Positions 52,192-60,576 of a stretch of 64,000 nucleotides of DNA are shown piece after piece. The stretch comes from Hyphomicrobium sp. (GTDB lineage: Bacteria > Pseudomonadota > Alphaproteobacteria > Rhizobiales > Hyphomicrobiaceae). Below the pieces are notes generated by a model that was given only the letters and a program-made list of their open reading frames with translations, had not been told where the DNA came from and made no database searches. The position numbers were made by a program, and so were the translations under genes. The stretch spans positions 1 to 64,000 of the forward strand of contig JAIEMV010000008.1 of assembly GCA_019751875.1 (NCBI GenBank), written 5' to 3'. Each line of letters begins with the position of its first letter. Positions within the stretch are counted from its first letter, which is position 1.

Positions 52192-53226
52192 GTGTGGAAA
52201 CTGGCACTTGCATTTTTCGGGGCAGCAGGCGCGGGAGTTCTTGCGGTCGTTGCAGTGGCCGGGCCGCAGCCGAATGTCACGCCGGCTGCGCCAGCATTCG
52301 CCACGTCGCACGAGCCGCCACGCGTTGGAAAATCGCCATGGAACGAGACGTTTTTTCCCAATGTGCCGGTGGTTACGCACGACGGGCGCACACTCAACTT
52401 TTATGACGATCTGATCAGGGACAAGATAGTTGTCGTCAATTTCATCTACACAAGCTGCTCAAACATCTGTCCGCTCGTTACGTCTCGGCTAGCGCTGGTG
52501 AAGGAGCTGCTTGGCGAGCGATTTGGACGGGATATCTTCTTTGTTTCCATCACAATCGATCCAGTGAACGATGGCCCCGATGTCCTGAGGAGCTATGCGA
52601 GGACGTTTCGCGCCAGCCCCGGATGGTCGTTCATCACCGGCACACCCGACAATATGGAAATCATTCGCACCCGTCTGGGAGAGCGCAGCGACGTCAAGGC
52701 CGAGCATCGCAACGACATCATGATCGGAAATGACCGAACGGGAACGTGGGGACGCGATAGTGCGTTCACAAACACAGATATTCTCGCCAACACGATCCTC
52801 GGCTACGATCCGAAGCTTATTCAGCCTGTCGCCGCGCCTGAAGCCATTTCCCCGGACGTGGAAGCGGCTCTCACATCGCTCGCCGACCAGCAGGGCACAT
52901 ATCTATTTGTGAAAGCCTGCAGTGGCTGCCACAGCATCGGTCACGGGGATATCGTAGGACCCGATCTTGCACATCTTCTGGCGCGTCGTGATCATGCGTG
53001 GCTGCGCCGCTTTCTGCGGGAGCCCGATCGGATGCGCGCCGAAAGAGATCCGCTCACTATCGAGCTTGATCAGCGCTATCCCGGCGCACGCATGCCCAAC
53101 CTCGGCCTGTCAAATTCAGATATCGATGATCTTTTCGCTTATCTCGCGAGACAAGACGCCGCGCTCAAAAGCGATGCCTCAGTGAGCGGAGTTCGTTCGG
53201 AAAAACCGAATGTGTCGTCGCATTGA
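52192..53226 (+). CDS. SCO copper chaperone fused to cytochrome c
   Basis: 344 residues, GTG start 13 bp after the multicopper oxidase. A membrane anchor or signal (ALAFFGAAGAGVLAVVAVAG) is followed by a SCO domain: copper Cys C89 and C93 in TSCSNICP and His172 in AEHRNDIMIGND, so the site is intact. A C-terminal monohaem domain follows with KACSGCHSIG (C243, C246, H247) and axial Met in ARMPNLG. SCO proteins load copper or handle thiols; the fusion may couple copper insertion to electron transfer for the neighbouring oxidase. Confidence 0.87.
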   Translation: MWKLALAFFGAAGAGVLAVVAVAGPQPNVTPAAPAFATSHEPPRVGKSPWNETFFPNVPVVTHDGRTLNFYDDLIRDKIVVVNFIYTSCSNICPLVTSRLALVKELLGERFGRDIFFVSITIDPVNDGPDVLRSYARTFRASPGWSFITGTPDNMEIIRTRLGERSDVKAEHRNDIMIGNDRTGTWGRDSAFTNTDILANTILGYDPKLIQPVAAPEAISPDVEAALTSLADQQGTYLFVKACSGCHSIGHGDIVGPDLAHLLARRDHAWLRRFLREPDRMRAERDPLTIELDQRYPGARMPNLGLSNSDIDDLFAYLARQDAALKSDASVSGVRSEKPNVSSH

Positions 53227-53335
53227 TTGGGTTCCTCAGTCCCACGGTTTCTCTCGGACATCTGAAGCGACGTTGCGGGGAGCGGCAACGCGCTGGAGCG
53301 TTCCGGAGCCGAGGATATATTGGTCCCGCGACGAG

Positions 53336-53815
53336 CTAGGGATCTTCGAGAGGTGTCGTCCGCGGCAGCATGTGGAGTTCAAAGCTACGGCCATTGCTCT
53401 CAAGAACGAGGCTGCGGCCTGTGATCTGCGTGACCTGGTAGGCACCCACCATGTCGTCGGCCGCGACCCACTTTGCATCAGGTTCACCGTCAATCCGGAT
53501 CAGCGCGCGCGCCTTGCGACTGTTATGACCCATGAGCCCGACTAAGGTTACGCCTCGGATGTCGTCTTCGGCTTCGTCATCAGGGCGATTCTCGACAGGG
53601 CGCCGACCGGGTTGAAACAGCGGCCTTTCCCGGGTTTCTCTTAGAGCATTGAGTTCGGGAAGGTGAACGGGTGTAGCTTTATTGGCGGCAACCATGGGGT
53701 CGATCGAAGCTCCGAGAGGAGAGACGTCGACCACATCCAACAGCGAGCGGACGCTGTACGCTCCGGCCACCAAAATACCGACAAGCAGCATGAACGATAT
53801 GGCGGAGCTCTTCAT
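53336..53815 (-). CDS. GspC-like inner-membrane component
   Basis: 159 residues: one N-terminal membrane helix (AISFMLLVGILVAGAYSV), a short Pro-containing linker, then an HR-type domain (ERPLFQPGRRP and LVGLMGHNSRKARALIRIDG and GAYQVTQITGRSLVLESNGRSFEL). This matches GspC without its PDZ domain; GspN is an alternative. It would connect the inner-membrane platform to GspD. It overlaps the gspM stop by ATGA. Confidence 0.72.
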   Translation of the reverse strand: MKSSAISFMLLVGILVAGAYSVRSLLDVVDVSPLGASIDPMVAANKATPVHLPELNALRETRERPLFQPGRRPVENRPDDEAEDDIRGVTLVGLMGHNSRKARALIRIDGEPDAKWVAADDMVGAYQVTQITGRSLVLESNGRSFELHMLPRTTPLEDP

Positions 53816-54360
53816 GGACTACCTGTCGCCACTGCGCCGACGACTTCTATGCGCATGTCGAGTAGTGCACCTGCATCGCGCATCCGCGCGGGTGGCGCGA
53901 GATCCAGGCTTCTGATGATTAGGGCTGGGCGTCCGGATTCCACGGCGTGCAAGAAAGCCTGCAAAGCATCCATGCTTCCCGTGGCAGCGACCTGGAGTGC
54001 GAAGAATTGCAATTGGCCCTGTGCCTGTACGTCTCGCGGCTGCACGCTTGTCAAGCTCACGCTTGTCTTCGCGGCCGTCGAGTCGATGCGGGACTGAAGC
54101 GCGGCCATGACGGCGGCGTCACTGCCCGTCGGCAGGAGAAGATCGCCGTCGGATGCGGGGGTGGATGGCGTAAGCGTCAACTGCCGCGCTTCACGCATGA
54201 GGGCGCCGAGCAGCCGCCGCTCTTCGACGATCTGGTCCTGTGCGTCTGCAAGTCGGGCGAGCAAAGGAAGCAGGACCGCGTTAGCCAGGAGCCACAGCGA
54301 CGCGACAAGTAGTGTTACGGCAGAGATCTTGCTGAGCGAGCGTTGCAGACTGGCTGGCAT
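53812..54360 (-). CDS. gspM: Type II secretion protein GspM (short form)
   Basis: 182 residues: membrane helix (AVTLLVASLWLLANAVLLPLLA), coiled coil (ADAQDQIVEERRLLGALMREA) and a small ferredoxin-like periplasmic domain (FFALQVAATGSMDALQAFLHAVESGRPALIIRSLDL). It partners GspL in the inner-membrane platform. It starts 2 bp after gspL and overlaps gspC. Confidence 0.82.
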   Translation of the reverse strand: MPASLQRSLSKISAVTLLVASLWLLANAVLLPLLARLADAQDQIVEERRLLGALMREARQLTLTPSTPASDGDLLLPTGSDAAVMAALQSRIDSTAAKTSVSLTSVQPRDVQAQGQLQFFALQVAATGSMDALQAFLHAVESGRPALIIRSLDLAPPARMRDAGALLDMRIEVVGAVATGSP

Positions 54361-54362
54361 AG

Positions 54363-55484
54363 TTATGGCACACCTTCGCGGATTTCAGCGCTCGCATTGC
54401 TAGGCTGGCCGGAGACGACTTCGTTAAGCGGCCGGGGCGCAAGCCGCAATCGTAGTTCGAAGCGTTCCTTTTGCAGCCGGTCATCAGTTACGATCGGTGC
54501 CGTGATCGCGGCGCTCTCGACAAATTCCGATGCTTCCAAGTCCGGAGCGAGACTCCGGACCGGGCGGCCAAACCCGCCGAGCTCGATCTTGTCTTCACTC
54601 ATGCGAAAGTCCGTCACCCAGGCACTGTCTGGCAAGCGTCGCGTCAAATCTTCAAGAAGAGCCACGGTTACCGGGCGCCCGTTCTTGAACTGGAGAAGTG
54701 CCTGTTGCGCTGCGGCGCTGCCACTCGTCTGCTCTTGTCGGGCCAGCGAAATGCGTTCCCTTAAGGCTGCCGTCTCTTCCCGCAGAGCGGCCAGTGCCTG
54801 GTCGTGACGATAAATCGAAATGATCAGCCCCGAAAGGGTGAGAACTCCACCGAGTGCGGCCAGTAGCCCTGGGCCCGGCAGAAGCGAGCGACGCGCCTGA
54901 GACACCGCTGGTTCACGTTCGCTAAGGAAGTTGATCGGCAGTGCCGATTTCGGATCCGACTGGAAGCAACTCGCCCCCACGAGCCGCGCGCCGACATCTT
55001 CCAAGAGTGCGCGGATGTGCTCGATCTTTTGTCGTTTGATGATGAACTGGGTTGCCGACACGCCGTTCTGGCCTCGGGCCGGGCGCTCGATGGCGAGGGC
55101 TGTATAAACGTCAGTTAGGCGCAGCGGGGTCGTTCGTTCCAGATCTAGTGCGGCTATTGCATCGATGTCGGGCAGCGCCGCCTTGGGGATTGACATGCGG
55201 CGCGACAAGCATTCGCTCGACGGAAGGAGGATGTTCACTTTACGTGAGCCGCATCCGGCCCGCCTGCGGATCTCGTCCAAAAAGTTCGACTCCAACGCGG
55301 CCGGATCGGGCGCTGGAATGATGTCAGTTATAATTCCACTTTCCACGACAATCGAAAAATCGGCGTTGCAGGAATTTTCGTAACGTTTGAGGGCGGCCGG
55401 CAAGAGGCTGCGGAGTTCGCCAATCCACCATTCCCAGACTCTCTGGACGTCGGTACCCATGTCTGCCAGCAACGTTCGCATCAC
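54363..55484 (-). CDS. gspL: GspL/PilN-like inner-membrane component
   Basis: 373 residues: a cytoplasmic actin-like domain that contacts GspE (CNADFSIVVESGIITDI; PSSECLSRRMSIPKAALPDIDA), one membrane helix (LAALGGVLTLSGLIISIYRH), a coiled coil (ALAALREETAALRERISLARQEQ) and a PilN-like periplasmic domain (GRPVTVALLEDLTRRLPDSAWVTDF). The first gene of the gspL-gspM-gspC operon, divergent from gspE. Confidence 0.85.
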   Translation of the reverse strand: MMRTLLADMGTDVQRVWEWWIGELRSLLPAALKRYENSCNADFSIVVESGIITDIIPAPDPAALESNFLDEIRRRAGCGSRKVNILLPSSECLSRRMSIPKAALPDIDAIAALDLERTTPLRLTDVYTALAIERPARGQNGVSATQFIIKRQKIEHIRALLEDVGARLVGASCFQSDPKSALPINFLSEREPAVSQARRSLLPGPGLLAALGGVLTLSGLIISIYRHDQALAALREETAALRERISLARQEQTSGSAAAQQALLQFKNGRPVTVALLEDLTRRLPDSAWVTDFRMSEDKIELGGFGRPVRSLAPDLEASEFVESAAITAPIVTDDRLQKERFELRLRLAPRPLNEVVSGQPSNASAEIREGVP

Positions 55485-55655
55485 TCAGTTCGCTTCATCA
55501 AACGGAACGGACGCGGAGATCCACCTGCTGGTGCTGGCCGCCTCGCTGTCCGCTATTAATTTAATTGAAGCATGCGGAGCACGCACGCAAGAAAGCGGGC
55601 TATAGTAACAAATAGCTCGGTAAGGATTACCGGCCGCGCCGCAGGTCACCTCACG

Positions 55656-57419
55656 ATGCCGCTCGAACGATCAAGTGCACTGGTGCAACTGCCAGACCCC
55701 CGCAGCGCGGAGTTCACGTCCGCTTTGCGCCAGCGGCTGCTCGATGGCGGCCATGTCGACGAGCTTGCGCTGCGGCGGGCGGAGAAGGCCAGCCAGCAGT
55801 CTTCGGAGCGGTTGGATGTCGTCCTCGCCCGGCTGGGACTGGTCGGCGAGACGACATTGTGCGAGGCGGTTGCTGGCCTGCTCAACATCCCCATGGTGCC
55901 CGACGGTTCCTGGCCCACTTCGCTTCTCAATTCCGACGTTGTGCCGCGTGATTTTCTTTTGGCTAACCGGTTGGTCATGGTTGCCGATGCGGAAGATCCG
56001 GTGGAGGTGGCGGTTGCCGACCCATTCAACACCAGCGCGATCGAGGCGCTGGCGTTCCAGCTCGAACGGCCAGTCACGCTGCGCATGGCCCCGCCGGCTG
56101 CGATCGAGCGTTGTCTGGAAAGCCTGCTTGGCCGCAAGCGTCAGATAGCAGCCGAGGGTGCAGCACCCTCCGAGGCGTACAGCGACACGGGCGCCGACGA
56201 CATTCGTCGCCTGGAGGACCTGGCGAGCGAGGCCCCTGTCATCCGCCTCGCCCACGACATCATCGACCGGGCCGTCGAAGTCCGTGCTTCGGATGTCCAC
56301 ATCGAGCCGCGCGAGGATTGCGTCTCCGTTCGATACCGCATCGATGGCGCGCTGCAGACGGTAGAGACGCTGCCGGTGGAGTTGCGCGCCGGGCTGACCT
56401 CGCGCATCAAGATCATGGCACGTCTCAATATTGCTGAGCGGCGCTTGCCTCAGGACGGCCGGGTCAGGTTCACGACTCGCGGACGCGAGATTGATCTGCG
56501 CGTGTCGACCATGCCGACGATAGCCGGGGAGAGCGTCGTCCTACGTATCCTCGATCGCGACAGCATCCCGCTCGAATTTGCACAGCTTGGCTTCGCGGGG
56601 ACGGAGCGGCAAGGATTTGAACAACTGCTCTGCGAACCGAATGGGATCATCCTGGTAACCGGACCTACGGGTAGCGGAAAATCGACGACTCTCTACACTG
56701 CTCTCAGGGCTCTCAACCAGCCGGACCGAAAGCTCTTCACAGTCGAAGATCCGATCGAATACCGCCTGACCGGCGTCAACCAGATTGCCGTCAATCCCAA
56801 AATCAGCCTGACGTTCGCCTCCGCGTTGCGCTCGATCTTGCGGCAAGATCCGGACATCATCATGGTCGGCGAAATTCGCGATCTGGAGACAGCGGAGATT
56901 GCGATCCGGGCCTCGCTGACGGGCCACCTCGTCTTGTCGACAGTGCATACCAACAGTGCGGCAGCCACCGTCACGCGGCTCCTCGATATGGGCGTCGAAG
57001 ACTACCTGCTGGCCTCCAGCCTGAAAGGGGTACTGGCGCAGAGGCTTGTCCGAACGCTGTGCCCTGGGTGCTCGCGTCCGGCCGAGGTGCCGACGGTGGA
57101 GATTGATCGTATCAAGCGCCTTGCGGGACCGGCCGCTATCGGAATGGATGTTCAGTTGCGAAAGGCACATGGTTGCGAGTTGTGCCGCGATACCGGGTAC
57201 CGTGGGCGAACGGCCATCTACGAGCTGCTTGCCATCACTCCTCGGTTGCGCAGCACAATCTCAGCCAGCCTGCAGGAGAGCGCTGTGCAAGCCGCCGCAG
57301 TGGAAGCGGGCATGACAACGCTGATGCAGAATGGACTGGCCAAAGTGCTCGCCGGCGAGACGACAATGGAAGAGATTCTCCGCGTGACGAGGGCTGAGGA
57401 TGCCTCGATTTCGCTATAG
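55656..57419 (+). CDS. gspE: Type II secretion ATPase GspE
   Basis: 587 residues from ATG 55656 (MPLERSSALVQLPDPRSAEF). The N-terminal domain binds GspL. The ATPase core has Walker A GPTGSGKST, an Asp box (TLYTALRALNQPDRKLFTVEDPIEYR), Walker B DPDIIMVGEIRDLETAEIA and a His box (GHLVLSTVHTNSA). A Cys4 zinc motif follows: CPGCSRP plus CELCRDTGYRG. It overlaps gspF by 20 bp. The upstream in-frame start (55572) is less likely. Confidence 0.94.
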   Translation: MPLERSSALVQLPDPRSAEFTSALRQRLLDGGHVDELALRRAEKASQQSSERLDVVLARLGLVGETTLCEAVAGLLNIPMVPDGSWPTSLLNSDVVPRDFLLANRLVMVADAEDPVEVAVADPFNTSAIEALAFQLERPVTLRMAPPAAIERCLESLLGRKRQIAAEGAAPSEAYSDTGADDIRRLEDLASEAPVIRLAHDIIDRAVEVRASDVHIEPREDCVSVRYRIDGALQTVETLPVELRAGLTSRIKIMARLNIAERRLPQDGRVRFTTRGREIDLRVSTMPTIAGESVVLRILDRDSIPLEFAQLGFAGTERQGFEQLLCEPNGIILVTGPTGSGKSTTLYTALRALNQPDRKLFTVEDPIEYRLTGVNQIAVNPKISLTFASALRSILRQDPDIIMVGEIRDLETAEIAIRASLTGHLVLSTVHTNSAAATVTRLLDMGVEDYLLASSLKGVLAQRLVRTLCPGCSRPAEVPTVEIDRIKRLAGPAAIGMDVQLRKAHGCELCRDTGYRGRTAIYELLAITPRLRSTISASLQESAVQAAAVEAGMTTLMQNGLAKVLAGETTMEEILRVTRAEDASISL

Positions 57420-58626
57420 GGCCTATGATGCATCGGGCGCGGTGCGGAGCGGCGAACTGACGGTTGAGAACCGTCAGGCCGCACTGCAGGCGCTCGCGCG
57501 CAAGTCGGAGATTCCCATCGAATTGAAAGAGGCCAGAGCCAGCGACGAGCGGCCTTGGTGGCAGCGCGAGATCGGCTCGCCAGGAGGGCTCGGCATGCGG
57601 GCGCTCGCGGATTTCCTGCGGGAATTGGCGAGCTTCGTGGGCTCCAGCTTACCCGTGGACGAAGCGTTGCGGATCATGTCCGTGCAACCGTCGCTGAAAG
57701 CCAATGCGCGAGCTGCCGTGTCAGACATCCTGGAGCGCGTAACCTCGGGTGCGTCGCTGTCGGAAGCGATGGCGGCTCGGGAGGGGGTGTTTCCACCATT
57801 TGTTGTTCGACTGGTCCATGCCGGGGAAGTGTCGGGGAGCCTCGATAATATGCTGGCGGAACTTTCACGCCATGTCGAGGCGGCCGGCGAGCGCAGAGAG
57901 ACGGTCATCTCCCAACTCCTCTATCCTACGGTGCTGATCGTTGCCGCACTCGTTGCGCTCGGCATCATCACGACTGTTCTCGTCCCTGCTGTGCGGCCAC
58001 TCTTTGAGGATGCTGGCGTCGAGCCGCCGCTGATTATCAGCGTTCTCGCCGGAGTGGCCGCCGGGGCCTCAAGTTACGGTGTGGTGTTGATGATCGTAGG
58101 GTGTGCGGGTCTCATTGGGCTTTGGGCGGCGTGGCGGACTCCAGCATGGCGCCTCAGCCTCGATCGGTTTGCGCTCGCCGCACCATTCGCCGGCGATCTT
58201 GTCCGCCAGACGGAAACGGCGCGATTTTCACGGACCCTCGCGGTTCTCACCGGAAATGGCGTGCCTCTCACCGAAGCGTTGCATATCGCGGCCGGGGTCG
58301 TGTCCAATTACGCGATTGCTGCCGCAGTCGGAGGCATCCAGACTGAGGTGGAGCGCGGCGGGATTTTTTCCACCGAGCTTCAGCGATCGGGAGTCTTTTC
58401 ACCGTTGCTGCCGCGGCTGGTTCGCGTTGGAGAAGAGACCGGGCAGCTCGAGACAATGTTGATAAAGGTCGCGCAAACCTATGAGCGGGCGGTCGAGATC
58501 CAGCTGAATCGTGTCATGACCCTACTGACGCCCGGCCTCACCATCGTCATCGGAGGCTTTATCGGTTTTCTGGTGATCTCGGTCATGAATGCCATCCTGT
58601 CCGCAAATACACTGATCGTACAATGA
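57400..58626 (+). CDS. gspF: Type II secretion inner-membrane protein GspF
   Basis: 408 residues: two T2SF domains (about residues 60-190 and 265-395) with ADFLRELASFVGSSLPVDEALRIM and RFSRTLAVLTGNGVPLTEALHIAAG. Three membrane helices near 170, 220 and 380 (the last GLTIVIGGFIGFLVISVMNAIL). It is the platform protein with GspE. Its start overlaps gspE and its end overlaps gspH by ATGA. Confidence 0.94.
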   Translation: MPRFRYRAYDASGAVRSGELTVENRQAALQALARKSEIPIELKEARASDERPWWQREIGSPGGLGMRALADFLRELASFVGSSLPVDEALRIMSVQPSLKANARAAVSDILERVTSGASLSEAMAAREGVFPPFVVRLVHAGEVSGSLDNMLAELSRHVEAAGERRETVISQLLYPTVLIVAALVALGIITTVLVPAVRPLFEDAGVEPPLIISVLAGVAAGASSYGVVLMIVGCAGLIGLWAAWRTPAWRLSLDRFALAAPFAGDLVRQTETARFSRTLAVLTGNGVPLTEALHIAAGVVSNYAIAAAVGGIQTEVERGGIFSTELQRSGVFSPLLPRLVRVGEETGQLETMLIKVAQTYERAVEIQLNRVMTLLTPGLTIVIGGFIGFLVISVMNAILSANTLIVQ

Positions 58627-59051
58627 TGAACAAGGCGACCGAACGCGGGTTCTCTCTGCTGGAAGCGCTGGCAGCTCTCGTGATCTTGGCTGCGGCATTA
58701 GCGATGATTGTTCCCCGGGTCGCCTCGTCGTCAGAAAAGCGGAAGATCGAGCACGCCGCATCACTACTCGTCACTAAACTCGACCTCATGCGCGATCGTG
58801 CAATGAGAAGCGGGACGCCGATGCGATTGAGTATCGACCCGGTCGTGCGCCGCTTTAAGACCGAGGATGGAGAAGCGTATGTTTTGCCGCGTGAAATTTC
58901 GGTGGACACTGGCAGTCAGTCCGCAATCATCACCTATCAACCAGATGGTACCGCCTCGGGGGCACGTTTTGCGCTGCGCGCGGCCAGCGCCAGCGCGCGC
59001 ATCGAGGTCGACTGGCTCACCGGTCGCACCGCCGTGACATTCGGCAGGTGA
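58623..59051 (+). CDS. gspH: Type II secretion minor pseudopilin GspH
   Basis: 142 residues with a prepilin leader MMNKATERG and cleavage before FSLLEALAALVILAAALAMIVP (Glu at +5). The C-terminal part has ARIEVDWLTGRTAVTF, typical of GspH. Overlaps gspF (ATGA) and gspI (GTGA). Confidence 0.88.
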   Translation: MMNKATERGFSLLEALAALVILAAALAMIVPRVASSSEKRKIEHAASLLVTKLDLMRDRAMRSGTPMRLSIDPVVRRFKTEDGEAYVLPREISVDTGSQSAIITYQPDGTASGARFALRAASASARIEVDWLTGRTAVTFGR

Positions 59052-59452
59052 AAGCGATGAACAGCGCAGACGGCGGTTTCACTCTGATCGAGGCCCTGGT
59101 CGCGCTGGTGCTGATCGCAACCGCGGCGGCCGCCTTCTACAGCGGTCTCGATACCGGAACCCGGGGAGCGCGCTTCGTTGAGCGGGAGTTGGCTGCTTTG
59201 TCGATTGCGAACAGCCGGTTGGCCGAGGCGATCGCGCTCGGGCCGGTATCGGAACTGCCGCGTTCAGGTCAGTCCGGCGATGGGATGACATGGAGCACGA
59301 CCTTCGACCGCTACGCACTGTCCAAGTCCGATAGCACTGCGCCACCGCCCCATGTGATGCTGATCAAGGTGCGCGTCAGCTGGCGCGATACGCCCGGTCG
59401 TCCGTTGCGCGAACTCACGCTTACCACGTTGAAGAGCGAGGACGGGCCATGA
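59048..59452 (+). CDS. gspI: Type II secretion minor pseudopilin GspI
   Basis: 134 residues (GTG start), leader before FTLIEALVALVLIATAAAAFYS. Short soluble domain with RELAALSIANSRLAEAIAL and VSWRDTPGRPLRELTLTTL, as in GspI. Overlaps gspH and gspJ. Confidence 0.87.
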   Translation: MKAMNSADGGFTLIEALVALVLIATAAAAFYSGLDTGTRGARFVERELAALSIANSRLAEAIALGPVSELPRSGQSGDGMTWSTTFDRYALSKSDSTAPPPHVMLIKVRVSWRDTPGRPLRELTLTTLKSEDGP

Positions 59453-60054
59453 TGTCGCCAGAAGCATCGGGCGGCGAGCAGGGTTTCACTCTTGTTGAAG
59501 CCATCATCGTTCTTGTCATTGCCGCGTTCGCCATGTCGTTGGCTCCAGGCATCATCAATCTCGGCCAGCGCGCCGTAACGCTGACGGCGAGTTTGAAGGA
59601 AAATAGCGATGATTACCGCGCCCTCGATGCTGCCTTGAGCCGAATTGCAGCAGCGCGGCGCGAGTTTGCCAGATCGCCAGACGGACTTTCTCGACTGGCA
59701 TTTCGCGGCGAACCGAGCCGAATTCAGTTCGTCACCGAGTTTTCGAATGGACCAAACGGGGGCGGGCTCTACTCCATTGAACTGGAACATGACCAGGCGT
59801 CAGCGGTGCTCATCATGACCCTTGAGCCTTATCCCGCGCACGGGAGAACAGCGGGCACTCGCACGGCCCTGCTGCGGGCGCAAAACCTGGCGCTGCGCTA
59901 TTTTGGGTTCAGTCGAATGGATGGCGACCGGCGATGGATGGACTCGTGGAACGGGTCGGGCGAACTCCCGTCGTTGGTGGAGGTCACGCTGACCCTGCCC
60001 GACGGTAAGGGTGCGTTGGAGCCCATAGTCGTGGCGATTCCGCTCTCAAATTAG
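59449..60054 (+). CDS. gspJ: Type II secretion minor pseudopilin GspJ
   Basis: 201 residues, leader before FTLVEAIIVLVIAAFAMSLAPG. The soluble domain (FRGEPSRIQFVTEFSNGPNG; LALRYFGFSRMDGDRRWMDSW; PSLVEVTLTLPDGKG) is that of GspJ. It overlaps gspI and ends the gspE-F-H-I-J operon. Confidence 0.87.
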   Translation: MMSPEASGGEQGFTLVEAIIVLVIAAFAMSLAPGIINLGQRAVTLTASLKENSDDYRALDAALSRIAAARREFARSPDGLSRLAFRGEPSRIQFVTEFSNGPNGGGLYSIELEHDQASAVLIMTLEPYPAHGRTAGTRTALLRAQNLALRYFGFSRMDGDRRWMDSWNGSGELPSLVEVTLTLPDGKGALEPIVVAIPLSN

Positions 60055-60576
60055 CTTGAACGACCGGGGCTTTTGATTGCGGGGATCCGTGTCCGCAATG
60101 TGCGGCGCGTCAGTTTGGGATGCTGGGCGGTTCGGCGTGCATGTTCGGCCTTCGCACACCGAAGCGCGTCTCTTTTGCGCCTTCGTACCAAGGTCCTAAG
60201 ACCAAGGTCGACATCTTCCCCTGACTTTGGACTGCGCGTTTTTGGCGACGTTCGCCCGTGTGAGGGCGAAAGACGTTATGCAAATGTGATCGAGCGTGCC
60301 GATGTATGACACGTCGCCTTGCCCACGTGGGAAGTTCGCTCTGCGAAACATGACCGGCGTGGCACGACATGGTCGACACCAACTCCAGGCCCGCAGGAGA
60401 TCTGCGTAATGGCGTCTGTTTTTCATCCGATCCTTGGCATTCGATCGGCAATCGCTGTGCCGAGACTCTCACCAAACACCAACTTGTGTTCCTTTTCAAA
60501 GCGCCGCGGCCGCTAGCGCAGGGCGGCCCGTCAATCTTGTTCGCGTCTTGACGCCTGAAGCCAACGGAGAACGACC
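60055..60576. other. 522-bp promoter region of the haem peroxidase
   Basis: It contains a 7-bp-stem hairpin (60076-60099) just after gspJ and the upstream region of the peroxidase. No small gene is convincing. A GG-N10-GC spacing at 60436-60449 is noted under rejected items. Confidence 0.45.
60076..60099 (+). terminator. Weak terminator-like hairpin after gspJ
   Basis: ATTGCGG and CCGCAAT form a 7-bp stem with a 10-nt loop, 22 nt after the gspJ stop. No T-run follows, so read-through into the peroxidase gene is possible. Confidence 0.4.

Noticed and set aside
60435-60450. A sigma-54-like GG-N10-GC spacing (TGGCATTCGATCGGCA) upstream of the haem peroxidase
   Set aside because: Only the minimal spacing and the TGGCA half match. 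The -12 element reads CGGC rather than TTGC, and such matches are expected by chance in GC-rich DNA.
60110-60499. Minus-strand 129-codon ORF in the peroxidase promoter region
   Set aside because: Arg/His-rich, no ribosome-binding site, and it covers the likely peroxidase promoter.
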